The position numbers and the translations under genes are program-made. Shown here in pieces: positions 1 to 7,753 of a stretch of 64,000 nt of DNA; position 1 is the stretch's first letter; every line of letters starts with the position of its first letter. The stretch comes from CAILHX01 sp046155285 (GTDB taxonomy: Bacteria > Pseudomonadota > Gammaproteobacteria > Burkholderiales > Methylophilaceae): positions 186,001 through 250,000 of the forward strand of contig JBJXEA010000026.1 in the NCBI GenBank assembly GCA_046155285.1, given 5' to 3'. The notes under the pieces were generated by a model, which was not told where the DNA came from, did not search any database, and saw nothing but the letters and a program-made list of their open reading frames with translations.

Positions 1-1
1 C

Positions 2-895
2 AGCGGCTTCATCATCCCAAACAGCTTAAAGCCAGGGGGCACATTGAAGCGGTTCTTTGTCAGCCGATTTTTTAGGTTATACCCGGCCTATTGGCTCAGC
101 CTCCTGTTTATTGTGCTATCTGCGTATTATCTTGGTACTAACCGCCCCACATTTTCTTATGCCCAATTTTTTGCCAATGTGACCATGGCTCCAAAATTGT
201 TCGGTTTCGAAGAAATGAGCGGTGTTTTTTGGACGCTATTTATTGAACTACTGTTTTATGGATGCTGTGCAACGCTTTTCCGTATGCGTTGGCTGGATAA
301 TTCTTTGGTTATGGCATGCGTCGCATTGTCTTTCCAATTTATCACCCCTCTTTCTATGGTGCTGAATCGGTACTTTCATCTGGAAATCCCAGTGCAGTTC
401 ATCCTGTTTCATCTGTCTTTCTTATTCGCTGGCAACCTGCTTAGGTTGGCTTTTGTTAAACGCGACAGAGTTGCCACCTATTCTGCCGCCATCTTTTTTA
501 CGGCTGCAATGCTGACAATACCTGTCACGGTCGGATTTTTATTTGCTGTTCCAGAAGCCACGGCAAAAGGTTTTGTGATGTTCACCTCCAGCGCAGTGAT
601 ATATGCCTATTTTCTGGCAATAGCGCTATTTATGTACGCAGTAATTTCTAAAAGCCTGACTAGCCCTTGGATGGTGCGGGTAGGGGAACGGAGTTATTCC
701 CTCTATTTGTTACATATGCTGTGTTTTGTATTTGTGGCGTATTGGATTCCGCCAGTGACTACATTTGGGTTTGTTGTTTATTTTTTAACTTGTATTGTTG
801 TGTCTTACTTGGCTGCAAAGTTTTCTTTTGATTATGTAGAACGTCCCGCCATTGAGTTGGGTAAAAGAATCGTTAAGGCGCGAGGATACGCATGA
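2..895 (+). CDS. Acyltransferase family 3 membrane protein (5' end cut by window edge)
   Basis: The frame is open from base 2, so the gene almost certainly starts before the window; the TTG at 44 is internal. The visible part begins with GFIIP-type residues and then RFFRLYPAYWLSL, the membrane signature of acyltransferase-3 (OafA-like) proteins that O-acetylate surface polysaccharides. The remainder is a chain of hydrophobic helices, with a conserved SYSLYLLHM segment near residue 225 and a C-terminal YVERPAIELG, both usual in the family. The glycosyltransferase that follows starts 25 bp after its stop, so it belongs to an exopolysaccharide or O-antigen cluster extending to the left. The substrate cannot be inferred. 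Confidence 0.85.
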   Translation, partial: SGFIIPNSLKPGGTLKRFFVSRFFRLYPAYWLSLLFIVLSAYYLGTNRPTFSYAQFFANVTMAPKLFGFEEMSGVFWTLFIELLFYGCCATLFRMRWLDNSLVMACVALSFQFITPLSMVLNRYFHLEIPVQFILFHLSFLFAGNLLRLAFVKRDRVATYSAAIFFTAAMLTIPVTVGFLFAVPEATAKGFVMFTSSAVIYAYFLAIALFMYAVISKSLTSPWMVRVGERSYSLYLLHMLCFVFVAYWIPPVTTFGFVVYFLTCIVVSYLAAKFSFDYVERPAIELGKRIVKARGYA

Positions 896-920
896 GGGTT
901 CATTATTTAGGCGAAATAAT

Positions 921-2036
921 ATGATCGCAATTGTTTATCCCCAGTTTTACGGTGTGGGTGGCATTGCCCGTTACCTTGATTCCTTTCTCTCCAATCTTCC
1001 CGTAAATCACCCACCTATCTATTTGTTGACGGGTGATGAGCATCGGGCAGCGCGTAGCTATGCGGGCGTAGAAATCATCCATATTCCTTTTACTTCTAGC
1101 CGATTCAATCTTTTTATTTGGGGGTGGAAAGCGCGCAAATTATTGATGTGCCTTTATGACGAAGGCAAGATTAAGTGGGTTAACCTTCATTTTCCGCCGC
1201 TGATTCCCGGACTCTTGTTGCCGCGTCATATTCCTATCGTGTTGACGGCGCACACCACCTATTTAGGCATGTCGGGTCGTTTTTACGAGACACGACACTT
1301 CAAAAGCCAGTGGGGTGAGTTGTCTTTGTTCATCAAATCTTGGATGGAATTGAAGATTTTCGACCACACACGCAAAGTCATCACCTTGACCGAGCAGGGC
1401 AGGCAAGAAGTGCTGACTTATGGGTTTGAAGGTTCAGTGACGGTCATCCCAAACGGGGCGGATACAAGGCTATTTACTCCCAGTGTGGAGGCCGAAAAAG
1501 ACATAGACGTATTGTTTTGCGGACGAATTGAATTTCGCAAAGGCAGCCGAGGCATGGTGGAGTTATGCAAGCAGCTCATCGCGCAAAAGCCCGACATCCG
1601 CATCGCTATTGTGGGCTATGGAGACGACGATGCTTGGGTGAGCGGGGCGTTGGCAGGTGCTACACAAAATGTGTTGATGACAGGCAAAGTGCCGTTCTCG
1701 GAGATGATGTCTTATTACAACCGTAGCCACGTTTACGCTTCGACTTCTTACTATGAAGGTCTTCCGGGAACATGCTTGGAAGCCATGGCAATGCAGCTGC
1801 CGGCGGTGGTGTGGAATTTTCTGTTTTATCGTGGCTTGGTAGTGGAAGGTGAAACTGGCTACCTTGTTGCGCCAAATGATTTTTCAGCAATGACCACTCA
1901 AGTGTTGTCACTATTATCTAATCCGTCACTGGCGCTGGAAATGGGCAAAAAAGGCCGTGCGTTACTGCAACAAGAGTATGACTGGACTAAGCTTGCGCGT
2001 GAAGTGTTGGGGGTGTTTGAGCAAAATGACCAGTAA
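921..2036 (+). CDS. GT4-type glycosyltransferase
   Basis: A 371-residue GT-B glycosyltransferase, probably cytoplasmic, adding a sugar to a lipid-linked polysaccharide intermediate. The N-terminal domain has a glycine-rich YGVGGIARYL acceptor loop; the C-terminal domain has FCGRIEFRKGS and the EX7E nucleotide-sugar motif EGLPGTCLE. I chose the ATG at 921 because an AGGCG ribosome site lies 7 bases upstream and the protein then begins directly with the first beta strand (MIAIVYPQFYG). A longer frame from TTG 852 would overlap the previous gene by 44 bases. The stop overlaps the start of the next glycosyltransferase, indicating translational coupling. Sugar donor unknown. Confidence 0.88.
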   Translation: MIAIVYPQFYGVGGIARYLDSFLSNLPVNHPPIYLLTGDEHRAARSYAGVEIIHIPFTSSRFNLFIWGWKARKLLMCLYDEGKIKWVNLHFPPLIPGLLLPRHIPIVLTAHTTYLGMSGRFYETRHFKSQWGELSLFIKSWMELKIFDHTRKVITLTEQGRQEVLTYGFEGSVTVIPNGADTRLFTPSVEAEKDIDVLFCGRIEFRKGSRGMVELCKQLIAQKPDIRIAIVGYGDDDAWVSGALAGATQNVLMTGKVPFSEMMSYYNRSHVYASTSYYEGLPGTCLEAMAMQLPAVVWNFLFYRGLVVEGETGYLVAPNDFSAMTTQVLSLLSNPSLALEMGKKGRALLQQEYDWTKLAREVLGVFEQNDQ

Positions 2037-3159
2037 ACAACCTCGCCCTTTACGCGTGATGATGTTGGGTTTGCGTGGTTTCCCCGGTGTGCAGGGCGGG
2101 GTGGAGACGCATGCCGAGCATCTATGCCCGCTGCTGGTCGAGTTGGGTTGTGAGGTGACGGTATTGGCGCGTAAGCCATATCAACCCGCCGCGATCGGTA
2201 ATGAGTGGCGTGGCGTCAAATTTGTATCGCTGTGGGCACCCAAATCCAAAGGGTTAGAAGCCATATTGCACAGTTTATTAGCTGTGTGCTACGCCGCCAT
2301 CAAGCGTCCGGACATTCTGCATATTCAAGCCATAGGCCCGGCCATTATGACGCTTCTCGCCAGATTGCTTGGTCTGCGTGTAGTGGTGACGCATCACGGC
2401 CCAGACTACGACAGGCAAAAGTGGGGGCATTTTGCGCGTTTTGTGTTGCAACTAGGAGAGCATTTCGGTATGCGGCTCTCGCACCAACGCATTGTGATTT
2501 CCAACGTCATCAGGCAACTGGTGCGCCATAAACACAAGATAGACAGCAATTTGATTCCCAATGGTGTGTCTCTGCCTGAGATGCCAGACAGCACTATAAC
2601 TCTCACGACTTTCGGCTTGGAGCGTGGACGTTACGTGCTGTTGGTGAGCCGTTTGGTGCAGGAAAAACGCCACCTTGACCTTATTGCAGCGTTTAACCAA
2701 GCCGAGCTTGACGGTTGGAAGCTGGTGTTAGTCGGTGCATCTGACCATCCGGATGCCTATGTGAGAGCGGTGCAAGCCGCCGCTGAACGTCATCCGCAAG
2801 TCATCATGACTGGATTTCAGACAGGATTGGCGCTACGCGAACTCTACACCCACGCAGGACTTTTCGTACTACCGTCGTCGCATGAAGGCTTGCCTATTGC
2901 CATGTTGGAAGCCCTGAGTTACGGGCTGCCAGTAATTGCCAGCGATATTCCAGCCAATGTTGAGGTGGGGCTTGAGCAAGAGTGTTACTTTCCTTTAGGC
3001 AATGTGTCAGCTTTGGCCACACGCCTCGCACAATATGCGGCAAAAAAGCTGGAGGGTGAGGAGCGTGCCAGATTACGCCGTTGGGTGGGTGAGAAGTACA
3101 ACTGGCACAACATCGCACAACAGACCTTAGAGGTTTATCGCCTTATTGTTAGCTCTTAG
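2026..3159 (+). CDS. GT4-type glycosyltransferase
   Basis: A 377-residue GT-B glycosyltransferase. The N-terminus reads MLGLRGFPGVQGGVETHAEHL, the loop typical of GT4 enzymes of exopolysaccharide clusters. The C-terminal donor site has LVSRLVQEKRH and EGLPIAMLE (EX7E). The ATG at 2026 overlaps the previous gene by 11 bases; the earlier in-frame codon at 1957 lies deep inside that gene and is unlikely. It is the last gene of the polysaccharide cluster in this window and no clear terminator follows. It probably works with the preceding transferase on the same repeat unit; specificity cannot be read from sequence. Confidence 0.88.
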   Translation: MTSKQPRPLRVMMLGLRGFPGVQGGVETHAEHLCPLLVELGCEVTVLARKPYQPAAIGNEWRGVKFVSLWAPKSKGLEAILHSLLAVCYAAIKRPDILHIQAIGPAIMTLLARLLGLRVVVTHHGPDYDRQKWGHFARFVLQLGEHFGMRLSHQRIVISNVIRQLVRHKHKIDSNLIPNGVSLPEMPDSTITLTTFGLERGRYVLLVSRLVQEKRHLDLIAAFNQAELDGWKLVLVGASDHPDAYVRAVQAAAERHPQVIMTGFQTGLALRELYTHAGLFVLPSSHEGLPIAMLEALSYGLPVIASDIPANVEVGLEQECYFPLGNVSALATRLAQYAAKKLEGEERARLRRWVGEKYNWHNIAQQTLEVYRLIVSS

Positions 3160-3210
3160 CCTCGCGTGTTGGGGTGTCCTGAGGGCTAAAAAATCTGAAT
3201 ATCAGACAAC

Positions 3211-3243
3211 CGTCTAATATTCGTCTAATAAACGCCTAAAATG
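3211..3243. repeat. Three 11-bp tandem repeats
   Basis: Three successive 11-base units, CGTCTAATATT, CGTCTAATAAA and CGCCTAAAATG, stand just beyond the terminator at the 3' side of tRNA-Asn. The third copy is degenerate. No integrase gene accompanies them, so an old attachment-site remnant is only one possibility. Confidence 0.5.
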
Positions 3244-3270
3244 ATAAAGCCCCGCATCGCTGCGGGGCTT
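3236..3270 (-). terminator. Rho-independent terminator of tRNA-Asn
   Basis: A perfect 10-bp stem (AAGCCCCGCA / TGCGGGGCTT, loop TCGC at 3257-3260) lies 9 bases beyond the 3' end of the tRNA in the direction of its transcription. It is followed on the minus strand by a T-rich stretch (TTTATCATTTT). Confidence 0.8.
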
Positions 3271-3278
3271 ATTTTATT

Positions 3279-3354
3279 TGGCTCCTCGACCTGGGCTCGA
3301 ACCAGGGACACACGGATTAACAGTCCGTTGCTCTACCAGCTGAGCTATCGAGGA
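3279..3354 (-). tRNA. tRNA-Asn(GTT)
   Basis: A 76-nt cloverleaf on the minus strand. The acceptor stem TCCTCGA (5', at 3354-3348) pairs with TCGAGGA (3289-3283), followed by discriminator G and encoded CCA. The T-loop GGTTCGAGCC and the anticodon loop CTGTTAA with anticodon GTT specify asparagine. It is a single gene transcribed against the flanking protein genes, with its own promoter (3370-3398) and terminator. Confidence 0.97.
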
Positions 3355-3369
3355 ATTAAAGAAGGCGCA

Positions 3370-3398
3370 ATAATAATGATTCACGGCCTTTTGGTCAA
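3370..3398 (-). promoter_or_regulatory. Sigma-70 promoter of tRNA-Asn
   Basis: On the minus strand TTGACC (3398-3393) is separated by exactly 17 bases from TATTAT (3375-3370), about 16 bases before the mature tRNA. The following TGCGCC is a GC-rich discriminator of the kind found at stringently controlled stable-RNA promoters. Confidence 0.75.
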
Positions 3399-3420
3399 CC
3401 TTGGGAACGGCTTATTTACT

Positions 3421-4725
3421 ATGAAACTGAAGCTTATTGGATGGATTGCGCTGGCGCTGCTGGTTTTGTTGTTGTTGGTGCCGTTTCTTATCCCGATGCA
3501 AACTTACCAGCGGCAGATTGAGCAGGTGGCAAGCGCCAAGCTGGGGGTTCCGGTGACGATTCAATCGCTGCATATCGCCATGCTCCCTAGCCCGCGCGCC
3601 AATATGGGCGGTATTGTGGTGGGCAGTGGTGCTGAGATCACGGTGGCGGACATTTCCGCTGTGTTGGATGTGGCCACGCTGTTTGACAAGGTGCGCGTGA
3701 TTTCGCGCCTTGAAATCCGTCAGCCAGTAATCAAGCAAGCTGCTTTGCCACTTATTCAAGGCATCAAATTGAGCAACGAAACTACTCTCGTGGTGAGGCG
3801 CATTCATGTGAATGAGGCTCAGTTGGAATGGCAGGGTTTGAATCTGCCCACGCTGAATGCAGAAGTGGCTATGTCTGATGCTGGGAAGCTGGAGCAAGCG
3901 CTTATTAAAAGCGCTGACGACAAGCTCATGATAGAGGCTACGCCCAAGGACGATGGCTATGTCGCGCACATCAAGGCGAAGCAATGGACGATGCCGGTAG
4001 GGCTTCCAGTGTTGTTTGATACGTTGGAATCGGACATCGGCTATAAGGCACAAACGCTGGAGGTGTCCAATTTGAATGCGGCGCTTTACCACGGCAAGTT
4101 AAATCTTTCTGGCCGTCTGGATTGGCGTAAAGGGTGGCATTTGCAGGGGAAATTCAATACGCAAGCCATAGCGGTGGGTGATGCGAGTAAAATTATTGCT
4201 AAGAAAGCTAAGCTCAGCGGACAGATTTCCGGTGAAGGCAGCTTTTCTAGTCAAGCCAAAGAGGCCGGGAGATTGTTAGAAACGCTAGGCGTAGACTACA
4301 AATTCAGTATCGCAAACGGCGTGCTGCACGGGCTGGACTTGGTGAAGGCGGCGAGCTTGTTGATAAAACAAGCGCAAAGTGGTGGCGAGACGCAGTTTGA
4401 TGAACTCTCTGGTGTGCTGAAAGCGCGTGGCAAACAAATAGAGTTACACCAGATTAAGGTTTCTTCGGGATTGTTGGAAGCGACGGGGGATGTCAAAGTG
4501 ACACCCGATAAAACTCTCTCCGGCAAAATAGAGGCCGCGCTCAAGCAAAGTCTTTCCGTAGTTGCAGTGCCGCTGGAAGTCTCGGGAACATTAGATAGCC
4601 CTTCGGTAAAACCCACCAAAGCCGCGTTGATTGGTGCGGTGGCGGGTACAGCGATGCTGGGGCCAGCAGGAACGGCATTGGGAATCAAGGCAGCTGGGGC
4701 GCTGGATAAGCTTTTTGGCAACTAA
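3421..4725 (+). CDS. AsmA-like inner-membrane-anchored periplasmic protein
   Basis: A 434-residue protein with an N-terminal signal-anchor (about residues 4-24, LIGWIALALLVLLLLVPFLI). A beta-rich periplasmic body follows, with AsmA-family features: KLGVPVTIQSLHIAMLPSP near the start and repeated GKLNLSGRLDW / GLLEATGDVKV strands. The C-terminus has a small glycine/alanine-rich hydrophobic stretch (GAVAGTAMLGPAGTALG). Relatives of AsmA/TamB are implicated in outer-membrane homeostasis and lipid transport; no closer role can be given. The start is the ATG at 3421, since an upstream extension would run through the tRNA gene on the other strand. It is probably monocistronic. Confidence 0.75.
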   Translation: MKLKLIGWIALALLVLLLLVPFLIPMQTYQRQIEQVASAKLGVPVTIQSLHIAMLPSPRANMGGIVVGSGAEITVADISAVLDVATLFDKVRVISRLEIRQPVIKQAALPLIQGIKLSNETTLVVRRIHVNEAQLEWQGLNLPTLNAEVAMSDAGKLEQALIKSADDKLMIEATPKDDGYVAHIKAKQWTMPVGLPVLFDTLESDIGYKAQTLEVSNLNAALYHGKLNLSGRLDWRKGWHLQGKFNTQAIAVGDASKIIAKKAKLSGQISGEGSFSSQAKEAGRLLETLGVDYKFSIANGVLHGLDLVKAASLLIKQAQSGGETQFDELSGVLKARGKQIELHQIKVSSGLLEATGDVKVTPDKTLSGKIEAALKQSLSVVAVPLEVSGTLDSPSVKPTKAALIGAVAGTAMLGPAGTALGIKAAGALDKLFGN

Positions 4726-5182
4726 GCTAGAGGTGGCCTGTGACGCTGGGGTTCTGAAATAGTGCATTTGGCGCATTAAAATGCCAAAGTGGTGCATAGA
4801 ACCTAGCATTAAGGAAGCGTTAATTTATCTTTGTAAAGCCTATAGTTTTGAAAAAGTACAAGTAGAGTTAGTTAATTAATTTATTATAATCAATAATATA
4901 AATCTTATTTTACTGGCAAGGGTTGTTATTTCTTGGATGCGAAATGAGCGGTGTTTTTAAGGTTGGGTACAATTTTTGCTAACCTGCCTAGTGTGCAACT
5001 TGTTTGTGATGTTGAATTAAAAAATAGTTGTTGTTTTTATGCAACAAAGTAGCATGTAATTAAGATTAATAACCGTATTTTTTGAGTTCTAAGTGCTTGA
5101 GTGCTGAACTTGAGGTATATTTAGTTGTGTTCTGTTTAGTCCTTTAATCCGCATTAACTTTTTCTTAAATGGAGTTTTAAGA
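4726..5182. other. 457-bp AT-rich intergenic region upstream of the porin
   Basis: No open frame with coding character is visible on either strand. It is markedly AT-rich compared with neighbours (for instance around 4855-4915) and contains a short inverted repeat TTGTTG-8-CAACAA at 5028-5047. It presumably holds the porin promoter, but I could not fix convincing -35/-10 boxes. Confidence 0.5.
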
Positions 5183-6082
5183 ATGAATATAAAGAAATCT
5201 TTGATTCTGGCTGGCTTGCTGAGTGTAGCAATGACCACTTCCTATTCTACTTTTGCTGATGAGATGGCCGCTCCGGCAGCTGAAGCTGCAGCAGCGGCTG
5301 CTGAACCGGCACCGCCTTACACGCTTACTTTCAATCTGGGTGTTTATAGCAAGTACATGTTCCGCGGCGTAGATGTTAATGGTACTCCGGCGGTGCAAGG
5401 TGGTATTGACTTTGGGCATAGCAGTGGTTTCTATGCTGGAACTTGGTGGTCTAATTTGAATCCTTATTCTTATGGGGAATCTGATTTTGTTGCTGGATCT
5501 GAGGGCAATCATTTGGAAACAGATTGGTATGTTGGTTACGCGCATACTTTTGATAACGGGTTTGGTGTTAATTTTTTAGCGAATACCTATTTTTATCCAG
5601 AAGGTCATACAATAGCTGGAACTAGCCGAAAAATTGATACTGCTGAGTTGTCGGCCGCGTTCACTTTCAAGTGGCTCACGTACACTTATTTCTATATCCC
5701 TACAGATTATTATGGTGCAAAAACCTCCGCTGGTGGGGATACAGATGGCGCTGATTACCATGAGATAAAAGTTAATTATAAGTTGCCATTCGGAGACTTG
5801 AACTTTATGGCGAAAGTTGGCTATCAAAGCACTGGCGACTTAGGGGCTGGTGGTACTGTGAATGGGCATTATGATGGCGGTCAAGGTGACTATGCTATTG
5901 GTATCAATCGCGACTTTTCGTTGCCTGGTGCCGGTGGAAAATCAATTGATGGCTTTAACGCTGGACTGCAATTTACTGATACATTCAGTGTGAAAGATGA
6001 AACCTATTATGTTGATGCGACAAATGGAGCTAGAGATACTAACAAAGCTCAGTTGTGGGCTTATATAAAACGCACTTGGTAA
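5183..6082 (+). CDS. TorF-family putative porin
   Basis: A 299-residue outer-membrane protein. It has a Sec signal peptide (residues 1 to about 25, ending STFA), then an alanine/proline-rich linker (about 29-45). The beta-barrel follows the TorF/gcw_chp pattern: YSKYMFRGVDVNGTPAVQGG, then GFYAGTWWSN and DWYVGYAHTF, ending in an aromatic residue (KRTW) as expected for BAM-dependent insertion. A GGAG ribosome site stands 8 bases before the ATG. It is flanked by a long AT-rich leader and a strong terminator, so it is a single-gene unit. The substrate is unknown; uptake of small charged solutes next to an amine catabolic region is an inference only. Confidence 0.85.
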   Translation: MNIKKSLILAGLLSVAMTTSYSTFADEMAAPAAEAAAAAAEPAPPYTLTFNLGVYSKYMFRGVDVNGTPAVQGGIDFGHSSGFYAGTWWSNLNPYSYGESDFVAGSEGNHLETDWYVGYAHTFDNGFGVNFLANTYFYPEGHTIAGTSRKIDTAELSAAFTFKWLTYTYFYIPTDYYGAKTSAGGDTDGADYHEIKVNYKLPFGDLNFMAKVGYQSTGDLGAGGTVNGHYDGGQGDYAIGINRDFSLPGAGGKSIDGFNAGLQFTDTFSVKDETYYVDATNGARDTNKAQLWAYIKRTW

Positions 6083-6110
6083 GCTTTTAGTTGGGTCGTG
6101 AAATGATTGA

Positions 6111-6139
6111 AAAATAGGCGCTTCGGCGCCTATTTTTTT
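6111..6139 (+). terminator. Rho-independent terminator after the porin gene
   Basis: A stem AAAATAGGCGC / GCGCCTATTTT with a stable TTCG loop (6122-6125), followed by seven T, 28 bases after the porin stop codon. Confidence 0.9.
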
Positions 6140-6200
6140 GTCTAGGATTCATTTTCAAGTTGCTTACAGATTGAGCTGGTCGGTTTTGCTTAAGCTCTAG

Positions 6201-6228
6201 TCGTAATCAGCAAGTGTTTGTATTACGA
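6201..6228 (+). promoter_or_regulatory. Inverted-repeat operator candidate upstream of betB
   Basis: TCGTAAT (6201-6207) and ATTACGA (6222-6228) form a perfect 7-bp inverted repeat with a 14-base spacer, 48 bases before the betB start. It overlaps a possible -35 (TTGTAT, 6219) that sits 17 bases from AATAAT. The 9-mer GTCGTAATC recurs, inverted, upstream of choX (27770-27778). The cognate regulator is not known; no betI is present in the window. Confidence 0.45.
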
Positions 6229-6275
6229 TACCTTTATCATAATAATTTTGCTTACTATGAATTTGGAGAAACTCC

Positions 6276-7748
6276 TTGTCACGTTTTGATTTGCAGCAGC
6301 TTTATATTGGTGGTCGTAGGGTGGATGCTAGCAGTGGTGCGACCTTTCAGACCATCAATCCCGCCAACGGTGAAGTGCTGGCAGAGGTGCAGTCTGCCTC
6401 AAAAGCTGACGTCGATGCCGCTGTAAATAGCGCCCAGCAAGGCCAAAAAGTCTGGGCGGCGATGACTGCGATGCAGCGTTCGCGCATCTTACGTCGCGCC
6501 GTGAGGATTTTGCGCGAACGTAATGACGAGCTTGCTGAACTCGAAACGTTGGATACCGGAAAACCGCTTTCCGAAACGCGCTTTGTGGACATCGTCACTG
6601 GCGCTGATGTGCTGGAATACTACGCGGGGCTGGTGCCAGCGCTGGAAGGGCAGCAAATCCCTTTGCGTGAAAGTGCTTTTGTCTACACGCGTCGTGAGCC
6701 GCTAGGCGTGGTTGCCGGCATAGGTGCGTGGAATTACCCAATTCAAATAGCGTTGTGGAAATCCGCCCCGGCATTGGCGGCAGGCAATGCCATGATATTC
6801 AAACCCAGCGAAGTCACGCCACTCTCGACCTTGAAGTTAGCCGAAATCTATACCGAGGCTGGCTTGCCAGATGGTGTGTTTAACGTTTTGCAAGGACGTG
6901 GGTATGAAGTTGGTACTTGGCTCACCGAGCACCCCGGTATCGAAAAAATCTCCTTCACTGGCGGGACTGTAACGGGAAAAAAAGTCATGGCTAGCGCATC
7001 CAGTTCTACGTTGAAAGACGTTACCATGGAGCTAGGTGGTAAATCTCCGCTCATTATTTTCTCCGATGCTAATATGGATAGAGCCGCGGACGTGGCAATG
7101 ATGGCAAACTTTTATAGCTCAGGCCAAGTCTGTACCAATGGCACGCGAGTATTTATACATCGTGCTAACAAGCAAGAGTTTGAACAAAAGATTATCGAAC
7201 GGATAAAGCGCATTCGACTGGGTGACCCGCTTAATGAAAATACTAATTTTGGCCCTTTGGTAAATGTTGCACATATGGAAAACGTCCTGCGCTATATAGC
7301 GCTTGGTGTAAAAGAGGGCGCACGGTTGCTGGCTGGTGGCGCGCGCGTGACAGATGGCGCATTGGCGCACGGCAACTATGTGCAACCCACCGTGTTTACT
7401 GACTGTACGGACGATATGACGATAGTACGTGAGGAAATATTTGGTCCTGTGATGAGCATCTTGACCTACGATGATGAAGACGAAGTGATTCGTCGCGCCA
7501 ATGACACCCATTATGGGTTGGCGGCGGGGTTGATGACCGAAAATTTAAGTCGAGCTCACCGCGTCATTCACCAGTTGCAGGCTGGCATTTGCTGGATCAA
7601 TACTTGGGGTGAATCGCCAGCAGAAATGCCGGTAGGTGGCTATAAGCAATCAGGAGTAGGGCGCGAGAACGGCGTGATGACGCTGCAAAATTACACGCGA
7701 GTGAAGTCTATTCAAGTGGAGTTAGGTTCTTATACCTCCGTTTTTTAA
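6276..7748 (+). CDS. betB: Betaine aldehyde dehydrogenase
   Basis: A 490-residue NAD(P)-dependent dehydrogenase that converts betaine aldehyde to glycine betaine, the second step of choline oxidation. It follows the E. coli BetB sequence closely over its whole length: GAWNYPIQIALWKSAPALAAGNA, catalytic Glu in MELGGKSPL, catalytic Cys in SSGQVCTNGTRVF, and the diagnostic C-terminal ICWINTWGESPAEMPVGGYK. The start is a TTG (6276) with GGAG 7 bases upstream, giving MSRFDLQQLYIGG, which aligns with the family N-terminus. betA follows after 5 bases. An inverted repeat lies in its promoter region; betI and betT, often adjacent elsewhere, are absent here. Confidence 0.96.
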   Translation: MSRFDLQQLYIGGRRVDASSGATFQTINPANGEVLAEVQSASKADVDAAVNSAQQGQKVWAAMTAMQRSRILRRAVRILRERNDELAELETLDTGKPLSETRFVDIVTGADVLEYYAGLVPALEGQQIPLRESAFVYTRREPLGVVAGIGAWNYPIQIALWKSAPALAAGNAMIFKPSEVTPLSTLKLAEIYTEAGLPDGVFNVLQGRGYEVGTWLTEHPGIEKISFTGGTVTGKKVMASASSSTLKDVTMELGGKSPLIIFSDANMDRAADVAMMANFYSSGQVCTNGTRVFIHRANKQEFEQKIIERIKRIRLGDPLNENTNFGPLVNVAHMENVLRYIALGVKEGARLLAGGARVTDGALAHGNYVQPTVFTDCTDDMTIVREEIFGPVMSILTYDDEDEVIRRANDTHYGLAAGLMTENLSRAHRVIHQLQAGICWINTWGESPAEMPVGGYKQSGVGRENGVMTLQNYTRVKSIQVELGSYTSVF

Positions 7749-7753
7749 AAATT

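Noticed and set aside
3241..3420. Long N-terminal extension of the AsmA-like frame starting at 3241
   Set aside because: It would read through the tRNA-Asn gene and its terminator; the ATG at 3421 begins directly with the signal-anchor.
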